DNA of 64,000 nt from Microglena sp. YARC (Eukaryota > Chlorophyta > Chlorophyceae > Chlamydomonadales > Chlamydomonadaceae), in the NCBI GenBank assembly GCA_022414725.1, contig CM039464.1:16558444-16622443 (forward strand), read 5' to 3'. Numbering within the stretch: the first letter of the stretch is position 1; each line of letters begins with the position of its first letter. This document shows, piece after piece, positions 24,301-35,366 of this stretch. Position numbers and translations under genes: made by a program. Below the pieces are notes generated by a model. It saw nothing but the letters and a program-made list of their open reading frames with translations, made no database searches and was not told the DNA's origin.

Positions 24301-25036
24301 GAAGCTGCCTAGAAGCTGCAACATGTCGGCTCTGAAACCTGCAACTGATTCGAGGGCTGCCGAGAAGGCTCTGAAACCTGCAACTGATTTGAGGGCTGCC
24401 GAGAAAGATGACTTCCTTATATTGATTGGCACTGAACTTGTTTATTGATGCACTTTCTGGTTGTGATTTATATATTGTTGGACAATCTAAACTTTCTCAT
24501 TTGTTTCATAATTAAAATGTGATGCCAATGAAACTAACTATGAGGAAACTTTTAAACCCATGTAAACAATTTATTGACAAGTGCAAGAATCTACATACGT
24601 TTTCATACATTTATACGCACAAATTCATACATAATACATTTATACGTTCATACAGTATATAAAAAACAAGATATATGTTTGTTCCCAATTCGATTTGGAA
24701 GCTGCCTAGAAGCTGCAACATATCGGCTCTGAAACCTGCAACTGACTCGAGGGCTGCCGAGAAAGATGACTTCCTTATATTGATTGGCACTGAACTTGTT
24801 TATTGGTGCACTTTATGGTTGTGATTTATATATTGTTTCCATTTTGTTTCATAATTAATATGTGATGCCAACGAAACTAACTATGTGGAAAATTTTAAAC
24901 CCACGTAAAACAATCTATGACAATTGCAAGAATCTACATACGTTTTCATACATTTATACGCACAAATTCATACATTATACATTTATACGTTCATACGGCA
25001 TATAAAAAACAAGATATATGTTTGTTCCTAATTCGT
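24301..25036. repeat. Tandem duplication in Helitron intron 1
   Basis: Copy 1 (24301-24692) and copy 2 (24698-25036) share nearly the whole sequence from GAAGCTGCCTAGAAGCTGCAA to GTTTGTTCC. Copy 1 has an additional 40-bp internal repeat. Shorter degenerate units of the same start lie at 24050-24300. No coding potential. Confidence 0.85.
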
Positions 25037-25243
25037 TTTTTTTCAATTAGATGATGCTAATCATTCTGATTCATTATGATTTTACCAATGAATGAACAGC
25101 ACAAAGTGAACAAACAATTAATTAATTGACATTTAATTAGTACTGAACACGGTATTTGGAATGTTGTACTTTACACATCGAAATTCACATAGAAAAATGA
25201 TGACGACAGTGATAACATTTTGTGTGCATTTTTATTTGTTTAC

Positions 25244-26573
25244 CTGGCCTCTCCAAGATTGTCTTGTACGATTGAACATAAGGGTTCTGGCGAAGGTTGA
25301 GCTGCAAAAGAAGTTCCAGTTCTTGTGGACCTCCCGTTCCATCTGGTCTCCAGAAGACAAAAGGAGAGTCAGGAATTCCCCTACGTCGTATCTGGCCTTG
25401 TGTAAATCCATACCATCGCTCTTTGAAGGAAGCACTGACGTCCACAAGAGACAGGTTCAGCAAATGTTGACAAGGAGTGTCAAGCAACGCTTTGACGTAG
25501 TGAGGGGTGAATTGCACAACATGAGGGGCATGCTTGCCTGGTTGCTTCTTGCAGTCAGGACACAGTGCCCAGTGTCCTGCATTTCTTTGGTCTGCATGTA
25601 TAATGAGGCAGTCATCCATGTAGACGTTGGCCAAAGCATAGGGCGGAGGATCGTCGGGTCTTGGTGGCATGGACCCAAACTTATGGAAGCTGGGGGGACC
25701 CCCCAGGTGTGTACAACCGCAGATTGCGCATGTTATGAGCGAGCCAAAGAACTTGGCGCATCTGGCGGAAAACCTAACCACGAAAGTGCCCACTCGACTC
25801 CACGACGAGATAATGCAAAAGAAGTCAGCGGCAGAGACGTGGTTGTTGGCAGCAGCTTGGCGGGCCTCAAATCGTCGTGCATCCCTAGCTCCATTGTACG
25901 CTGGGTTCGCAGGCAATCCCTCAGCTTCACGCTGTGCTCTGTCAACGGCCTTGCTCTGGTTGTACGCTGGGTTTGCAGGCAATCCCAGAGCTTCGCGCTG
26001 TGCTCTGTCAATGGCCCTGCTCTGGTTGTACGCTGGGTTTGCAGGCAATCCCAGAGCTTCACGCTGTGCTCTGTCAATGGCCCTGCTCTGGTTGTACGCT
26101 GGGTTCGCAGGCAATCCCATAGCTTCACGCTGTGCTCTGTCAACGGCCCTGCTCTGGTTGTACGCTGGGTTCGCAGGCAATCCCAGAGCTTCACGCTGTG
26201 CTCTGTCAACGGCCCTGCTCTGGTTGTATGTTGGGTTCGCAGGCAATCCCTGAGCTTTGCGCTGTGCTCTGTCAATGGCCCTGCTCTGGTTGTACGCTGG
26301 GTTCGCAGGCAATCCCTGAGCTTCGCGCTGTGCTCTGTCAATGGCCCTGCTCTGGTTGTATGCTGGGTTCGCAGGCAATCCCTGAGCTTCGCGCTGTGCT
26401 CTGTCCGCAGTTCGTTTGTGATTCTTCGGACGTTTAGGAGGTGGACCGTGGAAAGGGCAGGGTTCCTCTATTTTCTCAGGAACGCAATGGGTAGTGCATC
26501 GTTGTTGGCTACAAAGGCGGAAGGCAACGTCTGAGATCAGTTCGGAGCATCCTGTAGCAGAGCACGTAAGCAT
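25244..26573 (-). CDS. Helitron gene, exon 1: Cys-rich N-terminus with 22-residue repeats
   Basis: It starts at ATG 26573 and ends at a CCAG/GTAAAC donor, phase 1. The N-terminus has Cys/His pairs (TCSATGCSEL, CSQQRCTTHC, CPFH) that may bind zinc. Eight tandem 22-residue units with the core DRAQREALGLPANPAYNQSR follow. After them come CAICGCTHLGG and CPDCKK pairs, then the Rep N-terminal region. Upstream exons cannot be excluded. The gene is assigned to the Helitron by continuous in-phase splicing into exon 2. Confidence 0.7.
25880..26410 (-). repeat. 66-bp coding tandem repeat (eight units)
   Basis: Eight 66-bp units in the minus-strand reading frame encode DRAQREA(x)GLPANPAYNQSRA(I/V). Substitutions are scattered and the length is kept, so the frame is never lost. 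Confidence 0.9.
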
Positions 26574-26702
26574 CACAAACGTCTTGATGAGTAATTATCG
26601 AGGAATAAGAGTAATGAAGGTTAGAACCATGTCTATGTCTCAACTCGCAAGTTGCGAGTTGCGAGTACAGCTGAATTGCGCTGCGAGTCGTTTTTATTAT
26701 TA

Positions 26703-29220
26703 CTAGCATCTGAGCCCGTCGTACCGACGGGAAGCCCCCCCCCCCACCCCCAACCCCCTTCCCCGAACCCTTCCCCCCCCCACGAACCTCGGACGACGAT
26801 GGACGGAGCAGGTGTTTCGAGAGGAACGACAGGTCAGCTTTATTCATCACAGGTTAGGAAGCTCGTTCCAGTGGTGACCGGGGAATGGAGATCCAGGATT
26901 GACGTTGATGCCTTCCAATTCCAATGTGATGCCAAGTTGGTTGAACTTGCTAGCCTAGAGCCCGTCGTACCGACATGAAGCCCCCCCCCACCCCCCCCCA
27001 CCCACCCACCCACCCCCCCCACACACACACCAACCCGACCCAACCCCACCCACCCCACACAACAAGGGCGTGACCGCCCTTGTGTTGGATTGGACCAATT
27101 GGACCATGGGATCCGCTGGTGGCTAGGGATGGTAATGGGTAGGCCCGCTGTAACCATGGAGGGGCGGTAACTAGGGTTGTTTTGTGTGCGGTGCGCGGTG
27201 TGTGTAACCTTGTTTCTGCCCTCGTGTTAGGTATGGGGATCCGCTAGGGATGGGAAGCTAGGGTTGTTTGGTGTGCGATTTGCGTAACCTTGTTGCTGTC
27301 CTCGTGGCTATTCTTGCGGAACGTGTGTCTCGTTTAACGCGCTTTGGTACACAGTTGCGCGTTACCTCATAAACTGGGGCTGTGCACCTTCCGCCTGTGA
27401 CCAGGCAGTTTCCTTCGGGATGTCTTGACTGTCGAATCCCAACGTCAAGTGGTTCGGGGCGCAGTTTGACTTAAATCTACCTGGAAGACGAGGTGACGTG
27501 ACTGAAGATACATCTTGTCTGAAATTTGCTTCGAGTCGGAGAATGGTTGACTGTATTTACGAGTTTATCGAGCTGCCTGCCGTTTGCAAACGTCAGTTGG
27601 TGCGGTCTAAATGCACTTTGTAGGGCGAACCCTTAGGTTTCTTAGCGCATCCGTTTGGCGCATCCGTTTGGCGCACCCGTTTGGCGCATCCGTTTGGCGC
27701 ACCCGGCAGTACGCCTGATGTACCGAAGTCGCTACCCATGGAGGGGTGGTAACTATATTGACCGCCCCCTGTGCTGTTGGTTTTTGGAATTATAAGCTTA
27801 TGTACGGGCGGTCAGTTATGTACTTATGTTGTAGCCTTGTTGCTTTCAAAGTAACAACAAAGTAACAAACAAACAAATAAGGGACATTTTGCAGTGTTGC
27901 TGTTTAAAGCAGTTTTGAACGTGCCTCTACTGTCATGCAGAGCATACATGAAGGTTGGCATTAGTTGTAACAATTTGATGCAGAAAAAATGAGACCAATC
28001 GGAGGTAGGGTTAATTTTAGGGGATTTTGAGAAGGTGTTGCATGTATGGGCTGGGCAGTATGAGCCGTTCCGGTCTGGGCCTGACCCGACGCGAGGGGGT
28101 GGTCGGGTGTGTCGGGGTGGATAGATGCCTGTAGCGTGGGTCGGCATGCATCGGGCTGGCCGGGTGGTTATGCGTTGTGCGGGTATGACACGAATGTGGC
28201 GCAGTTTGGGAGCGCATGTGGCATGTGCTTTGGGAGAATACCGTGGGTGAGCATAGGGTCTCAATAGCCGCTCTGCCCATGATTTGGAATGGCTGGGCCT
28301 AGAGTTGCGCCTGGCCATGGAGAATGGGGATAAGTGGCTACCATTGTTCAACGCCGCTGCCCCCTAGGTCGAAGCACGAATCTGAAAGCTGCGTTGGTCG
28401 AAGCTCTGCAGCTTCTCAGGGTAGTGTCACCTTCTTGGGTAGCGAGTTAGTTCTTACTTTTGTAGCTTCGCAGCTCCGCAGAAGGAACGATTGGTACTTA
28501 GGTAGCTATAAATAGCAAGTCACTTTGGCTGAGACAGGGGTCGGAAGTGCACCAGTTATCAATTCCGCAGTTCGAAGGTCAGCATATGCTCAATTTACAC
28601 GTTCGCAAGTAGCACGTCCAGTAGGTTGCAGGCGATGGGCCGCTAGGTCAGAGCACGTAGCTCAAAGGAGCAGGTGTTCAGAGAGGAACGACAGGTCAGC
28701 TTTATTCATCACAGGTCAGAAAGCTCGTTCCCGTGGCGCCTGGGAAATGGTGAGCATCCCTGGAGGAGGAAAAATAAGGGAAAGTCCGTGCCATCCGCGG
28801 AAGTGCGGACGGGGCCTCGACATGGCGGGTGAAGAAGAGGAAGGCTAATCAAAGATGAGATTGGCCTGTCAGAAAGAGGGAAGCGCATGGGCGCGAAATG
28901 GTCGCATTCATGGGCCAAACGGCAAGGCACTGAAACCTTTGGAAGTGGTAGGAAGTTTGAGGCACCATGCCGAGCAACCTTGGACGGGCGGACGGCTAGA
29001 AAAAATCGCTGGTGCCAATCCACGATGATGACAGGTCAGCCCGGGTCAGCCTCTGTCATGAAAGGTCAGCAAGCTCGCTCCCGTGCCGCAGGCTGCAGCG
29101 CAGACCCCGAGATCCAGGGCCACGTCGGCGCCAGCTCGGCGAAATAGGGAGATCCTGCCAGGTGGTACCCCAGCCGTGGCAGCAAAACCCCGGACGGACA
29201 ACGCGCTATTATAGATAGGA
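26703..29220 (-). mobile_element. Non-autonomous Helitron, array unit 6
   Basis: The 5' end TCCTATCTATAATAGCG at 29220 abuts the CTAG of unit 5. The 3' end has the hairpin CCCGTCGGTACGACGGG, then CTCAGATGCTAG at 26703, followed by T. It is longer than the other units and carries unrelated internal sequence: C-rich runs at 26740-26790 and 26980-27060, and a 13-bp tandem repeat (GCGCATCCGTTTG) near 27640-27705. A module at about 26805-26890 recurs at 28665-28750. A decayed internal terminus lies near 26954. No gene is recognised inside. Confidence 0.65.
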
Positions 29221-30123
29221 CTAGCATCTGAGCCCGTCGTCCCGACGGGCGGACCACCCCCGTGGCCACGTCAGCGACAGGTGTCGGAAAATCGAGATCC
29301 GAGAATCGCTGCCGCCTGGGCGAGAGGTCAGCAAAATATGAAACCAAAGACCCAACTGCCTGCAGGCATGCCTGGGCCAAAATGGGTAGCATCTGAGCCC
29401 GTCGTCCCGACGGGAGGACCACCCCCGTGGCCGCGTCAGCGACAGGTGTCGGAAAATCGAGATCCGAAAACGGGTAACTCCGTACGTAACGGGTATTTCC
29501 GAAACCACTGCCCCTGGCCACTTCAGCGAAGGGCAGTCAGTGAGCGGGCAAGAGTGCGTGAGAGCGCAGGAGAAGGCCAAGGGAATGCTGCCACGGGGGG
29601 AGTTGCATGCGAAGTTATTGACAGGGGCAGCGAAATTTGTGGGAAAGAGTTTGGGTAGATGAACTAAGGGAGGCTACACCGTTGAATATAGCGGGACTCA
29701 GGCAGCGAGCACCGAAAATAGCTGAAGTGCGAAGGAAAATTCGCGTATCAGAACGGGTGGGCCTGGAAGAGCAGCGAGAAGGAGTTGAAAACGACACCGG
29801 CTTCATTAGAGCAGCGCAAAGCAGCGCACGGGGTGAACAGGTCGCAGGAAAAATTGGGCACCAAGCCGGCTAACCTTGGACGGGTGGGTGGATGGGTGGA
29901 CGGCAGACAGGCAGTCGTTCCTGTGGCTGCGCCGAAAAATCGAGATCCCAGACTGGCTGCCACCTGGGAAACAGGTCGGCAAGGTCGCTCCCAAGCGCAG
30001 GCAGCAGGGAGACCCGAGACTCGCTGCCACCTGGGCGACAGGTCGGCAAGATATGAGACCAAAAGCCCAACTGCCTGAGCCAAACGCGGCTAAACCCCTG
30101 ACGCTCTACTTTAAATAATAAGA
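29221..30123 (-). mobile_element. Non-autonomous Helitron, array unit 5
   Basis: The 5' end is TCTTATTATTTAAAGTAG at 30123. The 3' end is hairpin CCCGTCGGGACGACGGG plus CTCAGATGCTAG at 29221. A second hairpin copy ending CTAC lies inside at about 29391. Length 903 bp; closely related to unit 3. No transposase; open frames are not conserved. Confidence 0.85.
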
Positions 30124-30844
30124 CTAGCATTTGAGCCCGTCGTCCCGACGGGAGGACCACCCCTGTGGCCACGTCAGCGACAGGTGTCGGAAAATCGAGA
30201 TCCGAGAATCGCGGCCGCCTGGGCGACAGGTCAGCAAAATATGAAACCGAAGACCCAACTGCCTGCAGGCATGCCTGGGCCAAAATGGCTAGCATGTGAG
30301 CCCGTCGTACCGACGGGAGGACCACCCCCGTGGCCACGTCAGCGACAGGTCTCGGAAAATCGAGATCCGAGACGGGTAACTCCGAAACGGGTAACTTCGA
30401 AACGGCTCCCCTGGCCACGTCAGCGAAAGGCAGCCAGCGAGCTGGCAGGAGTGCGTGAGAGCACAGGAGAAGGCCAACGGAATGCTGCGACGGGGGGAGC
30501 TGCATGCGAAGTTATTGGCAGTGGCAGCGAAATCGGTGGGAAAGAGTTTGGGCAGACGGACAAAGGGAGGCTACACCGTTGAATATCGGAGGACTCAGGC
30601 AGCGAGCAACGAAAATAGCAGAAGTGTGAAGGAAAATTCGGGTATCAGAACGGCTAGGCTCAGGAAATGCAGCGCAAAGCAGCGCACCAAGCCGGGTAAC
30701 CTTGGACGGGTGGGTGACTGGGTGACTGGGTGGACGACAGGTCAGCAAGATACGGAACCAAAACCCCAAGCGGCTAGGCCAAAAGGCACCGACCACGCGC
30801 CGGGCACACGCTAAACCGCTGACAACGCGCTATTATGAATAGGA
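30124..30844 (-). mobile_element. Non-autonomous Helitron, array unit 4
   Basis: The 5' end TCCTATTCATAATAGCG at 30844 abuts unit 3. The 3' end is hairpin plus CTAG at 30124. A second hairpin plus CTAG, not followed by T, lies at about 30290. Length 721 bp; related to unit 2. Confidence 0.85.
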
Positions 30845-31755
30845 CTAGCATCTGAGCCCGTCGTCCCGACGGGCGGACCACCCCCGTGGCCACGTCAGCG
30901 ACAGGTGTCGGAAAATCGAGATCCGAGAATCGCTGCCGCCTGGGCGAGAGGTCAGCAAAATATGAAACCAAAGACCCAACTGCCTGCAGGCATGCCTGGG
31001 CCAAAATGGGTAGCATCTGAGCCCGTCGTCCCGACGGGAGGACCAGGTGTCAGAAAATCGAGATCCGTCAGCGACAGGTGTCGGAAAATCGAGATCCGAA
31101 AACGGGTAACTCCGTACGTAACGGGTTATTCCGAAACCACTGCCCCTGGCCACTTCAGCGAAGGGCAGTCAGTGAGCGGGCAAGAATGCGTGAGAGCGCA
31201 GGAGAAGGCCAAGGGAATGCTGCCACGGGGGGAGTTGCATGCGAAGTTATTGACAGGGGCAGCGAAATTTGTGGGAAAGAGTTTGGGTAGATGAACTAAG
31301 GGAGGCTACACCGTTGAATATAGCGGGACTCAGGCAGCGAGCACCGAAAATAGCTGAAGTGCGAAGGAAAATTCGCGTATCAGAACGGGTGGGCCTGGAA
31401 GAGCAGCGAGAAGGAGTTGAAAACGACACCGGCTTCATTAGAGCAGCGCAAAGCAGCGCACGGGGTGAACAGGTCGCAGGAAAAATTGGGCACCAAGCCG
31501 GCTAACCTTGGACGGGTGGGTGGATGGGTGGACGGCAGACAGGCAGTCGTTCCTGTGGCTGCGCCGAAAAATCGAGATCCCAGACTGGCTGCCACCTGGG
31601 CGACAGGTCGGCAAGGTCGCTCCCAAGCGCAGGCAGCAGGGAGACCCGAGACTCGCTGCCACCTGGGCGACAGGTCGGCAAGATATGAGACCAAAAGCCC
31701 AACTGCCTGAGCCAAACGCGGCTAAACCCCTGACGCTCTACTTTAAATAATAAGA
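30845..31755 (-). mobile_element. Non-autonomous Helitron, array unit 3
   Basis: The 5' end TCTTATTATTTAAAGTAG is at 31755 and the 3' end is hairpin plus CTAG at 30845, with an internal hairpin at about 31014. It matches unit 5 at offsets of 1,623-1,632 bp. Length 911 bp. Confidence 0.85.
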
Positions 31756-32424
31756 CTAGCATCTGAGCCCGTCGTACCGACGGGAGGACCACCCCCGTGG
31801 CCACGTCAGGGACAGAGGTCTCGACCCCCGTGGCCACGTCAGCGACAGGTGTCGGAAAATCGAGATCCGAAAACGGGTTACTCCGTAACGGGTTATCCTT
31901 AAACCACTGCCCCTGGCCACTTGAGCGAATGGCAGTCAGTGAGCGGGCAAGAGTGCGTGAGAGCGCAGGAGAAGGCCAAGGGAATGCTGCGACGGGGGGA
32001 GCTGCATGCGAAGTTATTAACAGTGGTAGCGAAATTTGTGGGAAAGAGTTTGGGCAGATGGACAAAGGGAGGCTACACCGTTGAATATCGGGCTCAGGCA
32101 GCGAGCAAAGAAAATAGCAGAAGTGCGAAGGAAAATTCGGGTATCAGAACGGCTAGGCTCAGGAAATGCAGTGCAAAGCAGCGCACCAAGCCGGGTAACC
32201 TTGGACGGGTGCGGGTGCAGGTGGGTGGTCGGCAGCAGAGAGGCAATAATCGTTCCTGTGGCTGCGCCGAGAAATCGAGATCCCAGACTGGCTGCCACCT
32301 GGGAGACAGGTCGGCAAGATACGGAACCAAAACCCCAAGCGGCTAGGCCAAAAGGGGGCGACCACGCGCCACGCACGCGCTAAAACTCGGACGCTCGTAC
32401 TTCATGCTACTTTATATATACTGA
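31756..32424 (-). mobile_element. Non-autonomous Helitron, array unit 2
   Basis: The 5' end TCAGTATATATAAAGTAG at 32424 abuts unit 1, and the 3' hairpin plus CTAG is at 31756. Length 669 bp; related to unit 4. Confidence 0.85.
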
Positions 32425-32612
32425 CTAGCATCTGACCCCATCGTCCCGACGGGCGGACCACCCCCGTGGCCACATCAGCGACAGGTCTCGGAAAATCGAG
32501 ACCCGAGAGTCGCTGCCACCTGGGCGACAGGTCGGCAAGATATGAAACCAAAATCCCAACTGCCTGAGCCAAAAGCGTCTAAACCCCTGACGCTCTACTT
32601 TACATAATAAGA
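32425..32612 (-). mobile_element. Non-autonomous Helitron, array unit 1 (shortest)
   Basis: The 5' end TCTTATTATGTAAAGTAG is at 32612, preceded by A. The 3' hairpin and CTAG are at 32425; the hairpin stem has one substitution. Only 188 bp remain between the termini. It is the outermost 5' unit, so the whole array sits between A and T, the Helitron target preference. Confidence 0.8.
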
Positions 32613-32738
32613 TTATTACTGCGTCTCGAACCTTCCATGCGGCATCCGCAGGTGGCGTGAGACGTCTCGAATCTTCCACGCGGGTCATGCGCAACGGGCG
32701 TCGCCCGAGGGCGCTCACGGGCACCGAACCCTTAGGTT

Positions 32739-32838
32739 AAATTGCTCCTCCTCCTCCTCCTCCTCCTCCTCCTCCTCCTCCTCCTCCTCCAGTGTGACCG
32801 GTGTAACCGTGGTGTCTCTGCTTAGTTGAGGGCGGTAA
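32739..32838 (+). repeat. Conserved block, copy 2
   Basis: Same block as at 2255-2327, with a longer CTC microsatellite (about 15 units). The final 49 bases are identical between copies. It lies 127 bp outside the Helitron array. Confidence 0.7.
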
Positions 32839-34020
32839 AAATTCGCACTGGCAAGAAAGTTACACGAGGTACAAATAAAATTGGGAAAACGGTCGGACCC
32901 CCCCCCACCCACCCCCCACCCACCCCCCTCGTATCTCGGCCGCCCGTGGGTGTATCGACATGATTTTTTTTGTATCGACTATTGCTCGCGGTTCTCTATC
33001 CATATCGAACGTGCGGTACGAAATCTTTTTCCTTGCCCCCCCCTCGTTTCGTATTATTTGAAAAAGCGACGGTTTCAAGGCAGAAACGAGCGAAAAACAG
33101 GTATTGACTTTCCGGGTGACACATCAGCAATCCCCCCGAAATCCACGTATGCAGCGTGACACAAAAATACAACAGCACGTACAATCTCTGCGTTGTGAGA
33201 CTTCTATTGCTTCCACACCAAGATTGTCTTTGTTTCGCTGCAACTATTATTTGTAGCATGGAGACGTCTGCTGATCTCCCCGATTTGGGGCAAAACCGAG
33301 ATCTAGGGAAGTCCGCCTCCATCGTCAGGGGAGCAAGTGATGCGCAGCTACATGCCGATCCAGGGAAGTCTACCGCCGTTGGTGCAGTAGCGTCTGGTGT
33401 GCCCAGGGCGTTGATGCCTTTCGGCGGATTGGGCGTAACGAAGGAAGGGAGGAAGGAAGGCCGGAAGGAAGGAAGGAAGGAAGAAAATAAGGAGGGTAGG
33501 AAGGAATGAAGGGAGGGAACGCACTGCGGCGTGGGGATGGAGACGGATGGAGACTGCTTAGAACAAACGAAAGACAGCCTGATCCTCTAGCGAAATGACC
33601 AGTGGAAACAAAAAAGGGCGTGAACGTGGCCTGCCTTGCCGTGGCAGACAGCGTAGGGCAGCGTGGCACCAGAATGCCCCGGGGAATGCGCAGCTGTTCA
33701 ACCCAACGATCCCGGGGAATCCACGTAGATGAAAATTCGCTGCCAGGTAGATCCCCGAACCCCAATCCGGGGAAGGCCCAAACTCGTCCGTGGAAACACG
33801 CCCATGGGGGGGGCAGGTCCCCGGGCAGATCGGAGCAGAGCTCCGAGAATACCAGTTTCTTGACTGTTTTCGACGTGAAACCACCGCTTTTTCAATATAT
33901 TCGAAACTATTCGAAAATATATGAATTTGTCCCAGGGATGACCAATCGCCTACCGGTCGCCTACCTGTCGCGTGCCCGGCACTCCGAGGAGGCTCCGAGG
34001 AGCCTCCGAATGCCCCTGTG
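32839..34020. other. Noncoding sequence with microsatellites
   Basis: Includes a C-rich run (32898-32928) and a GGAA/GGAAG microsatellite (33440-33505). Open frames here look like composition effects. No exon of the A20/AN1 gene was recognised. Confidence 0.4.
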
Positions 34021-34872
34021 GAAACACGACCTGCTGACCTGGCACCTCCGAGGGCTCACGGAGGCTTCCGAGCACGCAAAAAATCTGTGGAAACACGCCC
34101 ATAGCTTGTTTATAACCCTGTTTCTCCGCATCTTCGAGCAGAAGGAGGCTGCATTGACTATGGCCTGGCGGCAGGCAACCCGGGTCCAGGAGCACCAGGA
34201 CCACGCGTGCACTATGCCAACTCAGTGTCCGATGCAACGGACAATAACATCCCCCCCAATTTAAGGTATTCTTGGATACAAGAATCCCTGGAATTAACTG
34301 AGGGGCATAAAGAAATTATAGAAGTATGAAGGCTGAGAAAGCTATTTAGATATGCTAATGGCTGGCAGGAGATGCTGTAAATAATAAATTATTTGGAACA
34401 GGATCCAAGGGGACACGGCACATTAAGAGCAGGGATCTTCAGATCAATGTCAGTCTGCTAGGGTAGCAGGTGGCAGGGAGGCTGCCTTGAGGAAGCTAGG
34501 GGGAGCATAAAAGGACTAGGTAGCAAACTGTGCGATTGCCATTATGGTAAACAACTTCAAGGTAGACGTCCCCCGCTAGCTCAAGATTATCAATCCAGGT
34601 GGAAGGATATGGTGAGGTACTTCCAGTATCATCTATAAAGTATCATAAGTCAGGATCTGCAGATTAATGCTAGGGAACTATGGGGCCACAGTGATGTACC
34701 AGGAATAGCCTGCATAGGGGATAAGCTGCAGGCTAGGTTGCAGAGAAGCTGCCAGGAAGCTGGTTACGAGATTTGGCATGATTCACAATGGGAGGATAAG
34801 ATTAGGCAGGATGTCTGTGCTAGTCCCCCCATAATTTGGGTTCATCCTAAATTAGAGTATTGCAGAAATACT

Positions 34873-35221
34873 GCAACCTAGCCGACTATCTTTCTACTTG
34901 TAGAAGAGCAAGACAGGAAGCCCTGGACTGCTTAGTGGCACCGTAATTTATTATCCCTTTTTTTTCTTCTTGAGACTTCTCATTTGTTAGCTTCTTACCT
35001 CCGCCACTGTAAGTGGTTGAGATCTGGGTCCTGCTCTAAGGGGTTTAATACCTGCGCCACCAAAACGGTGGTTGGGAGTTTGGTTTGTTTGTCCTCGACA
35101 CACCCCTGATGTAATGGGGTTTTTTGCTTTGTGGGTGCTTTTTCTTTTTGTTTAAAGCACAGAGTCTCATACACCCTCGCGGTGTCAAGTAGACTTTAAC
35201 ATGTAATGTAATGTAATGTAA
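34873..35221 (+). mobile_element. 5'-truncated LINE copy inside C'
   Basis: Starts at GCAACCTAGCC within the last part of ORF2 and matches the 9137-9480 copy through the 3' UTR to a tail of ATGTA units. It interrupts C' 3' UTR sequence that is continuous in element C. Flanks TGCAGAAATACT and TGCAGTAACTT suggest a degraded target duplication. Confidence 0.9.
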
Positions 35222-35366
35222 CTGCAGTAACTTGATGAGGTAAACTAAAATGAAGGGGCATCAGTACATGAGGCAGTACAAAGCACCAGATTAATCTTAG
35301 AGTGTTCATGGCTAAAACAATAATGAGCAATAGACTGTAGGTGCATATTTAGGTGCCAGATGCTGG

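Larger units (their letters stand above)
4530..26573 (-). mobile_element. Autonomous Helitron (RepHel), interrupted
   Basis: Bounds given are the coding limits. Ten minus-strand exons join with consistent phases: 26573-25244, 23934-23672 plus 16315-16139 (one exon split by copia A), 15800-15486, 15294-14962, 14385-14270, 14141-14012, 8653-8258, 7466-7278, 6869-6189 and 5795-4530. Together they encode about 1,731 residues. Domain order is a Cys-rich N-terminus with tandem repeats, a HUH rolling-circle Rep with paired tyrosines, then a PIF1-type helicase, the standard Helitron order. Damage is limited to one TAA codon (5348-5346), copia A in exon 2 and a LINE in intron 6. Terminal TC and CTRR ends were not located. 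Confidence 0.85.

Noticed and set aside
25880..26410. CRISPR-like regular repeat array
   Set aside because: Units are contiguous 66-bp coding repeats with no spacers, in a eukaryotic Helitron gene.
25161..26534. Long plus-strand open frame over the 66-bp repeats
   Set aside because: It is the antisense shadow of Helitron exon 1; the minus strand splices in phase to exon 2 and has Cys/His motifs.
28500..32600. Many 60-210-codon open frames on both strands
   Set aside because: They repeat with the Helitron array units, overlap on several frames, are not conserved between units and show no domain.
33602..34264. Plus-strand 220-codon open frame
   Set aside because: It crosses from noncoding flank into the C' LTR, so it is a chance frame.
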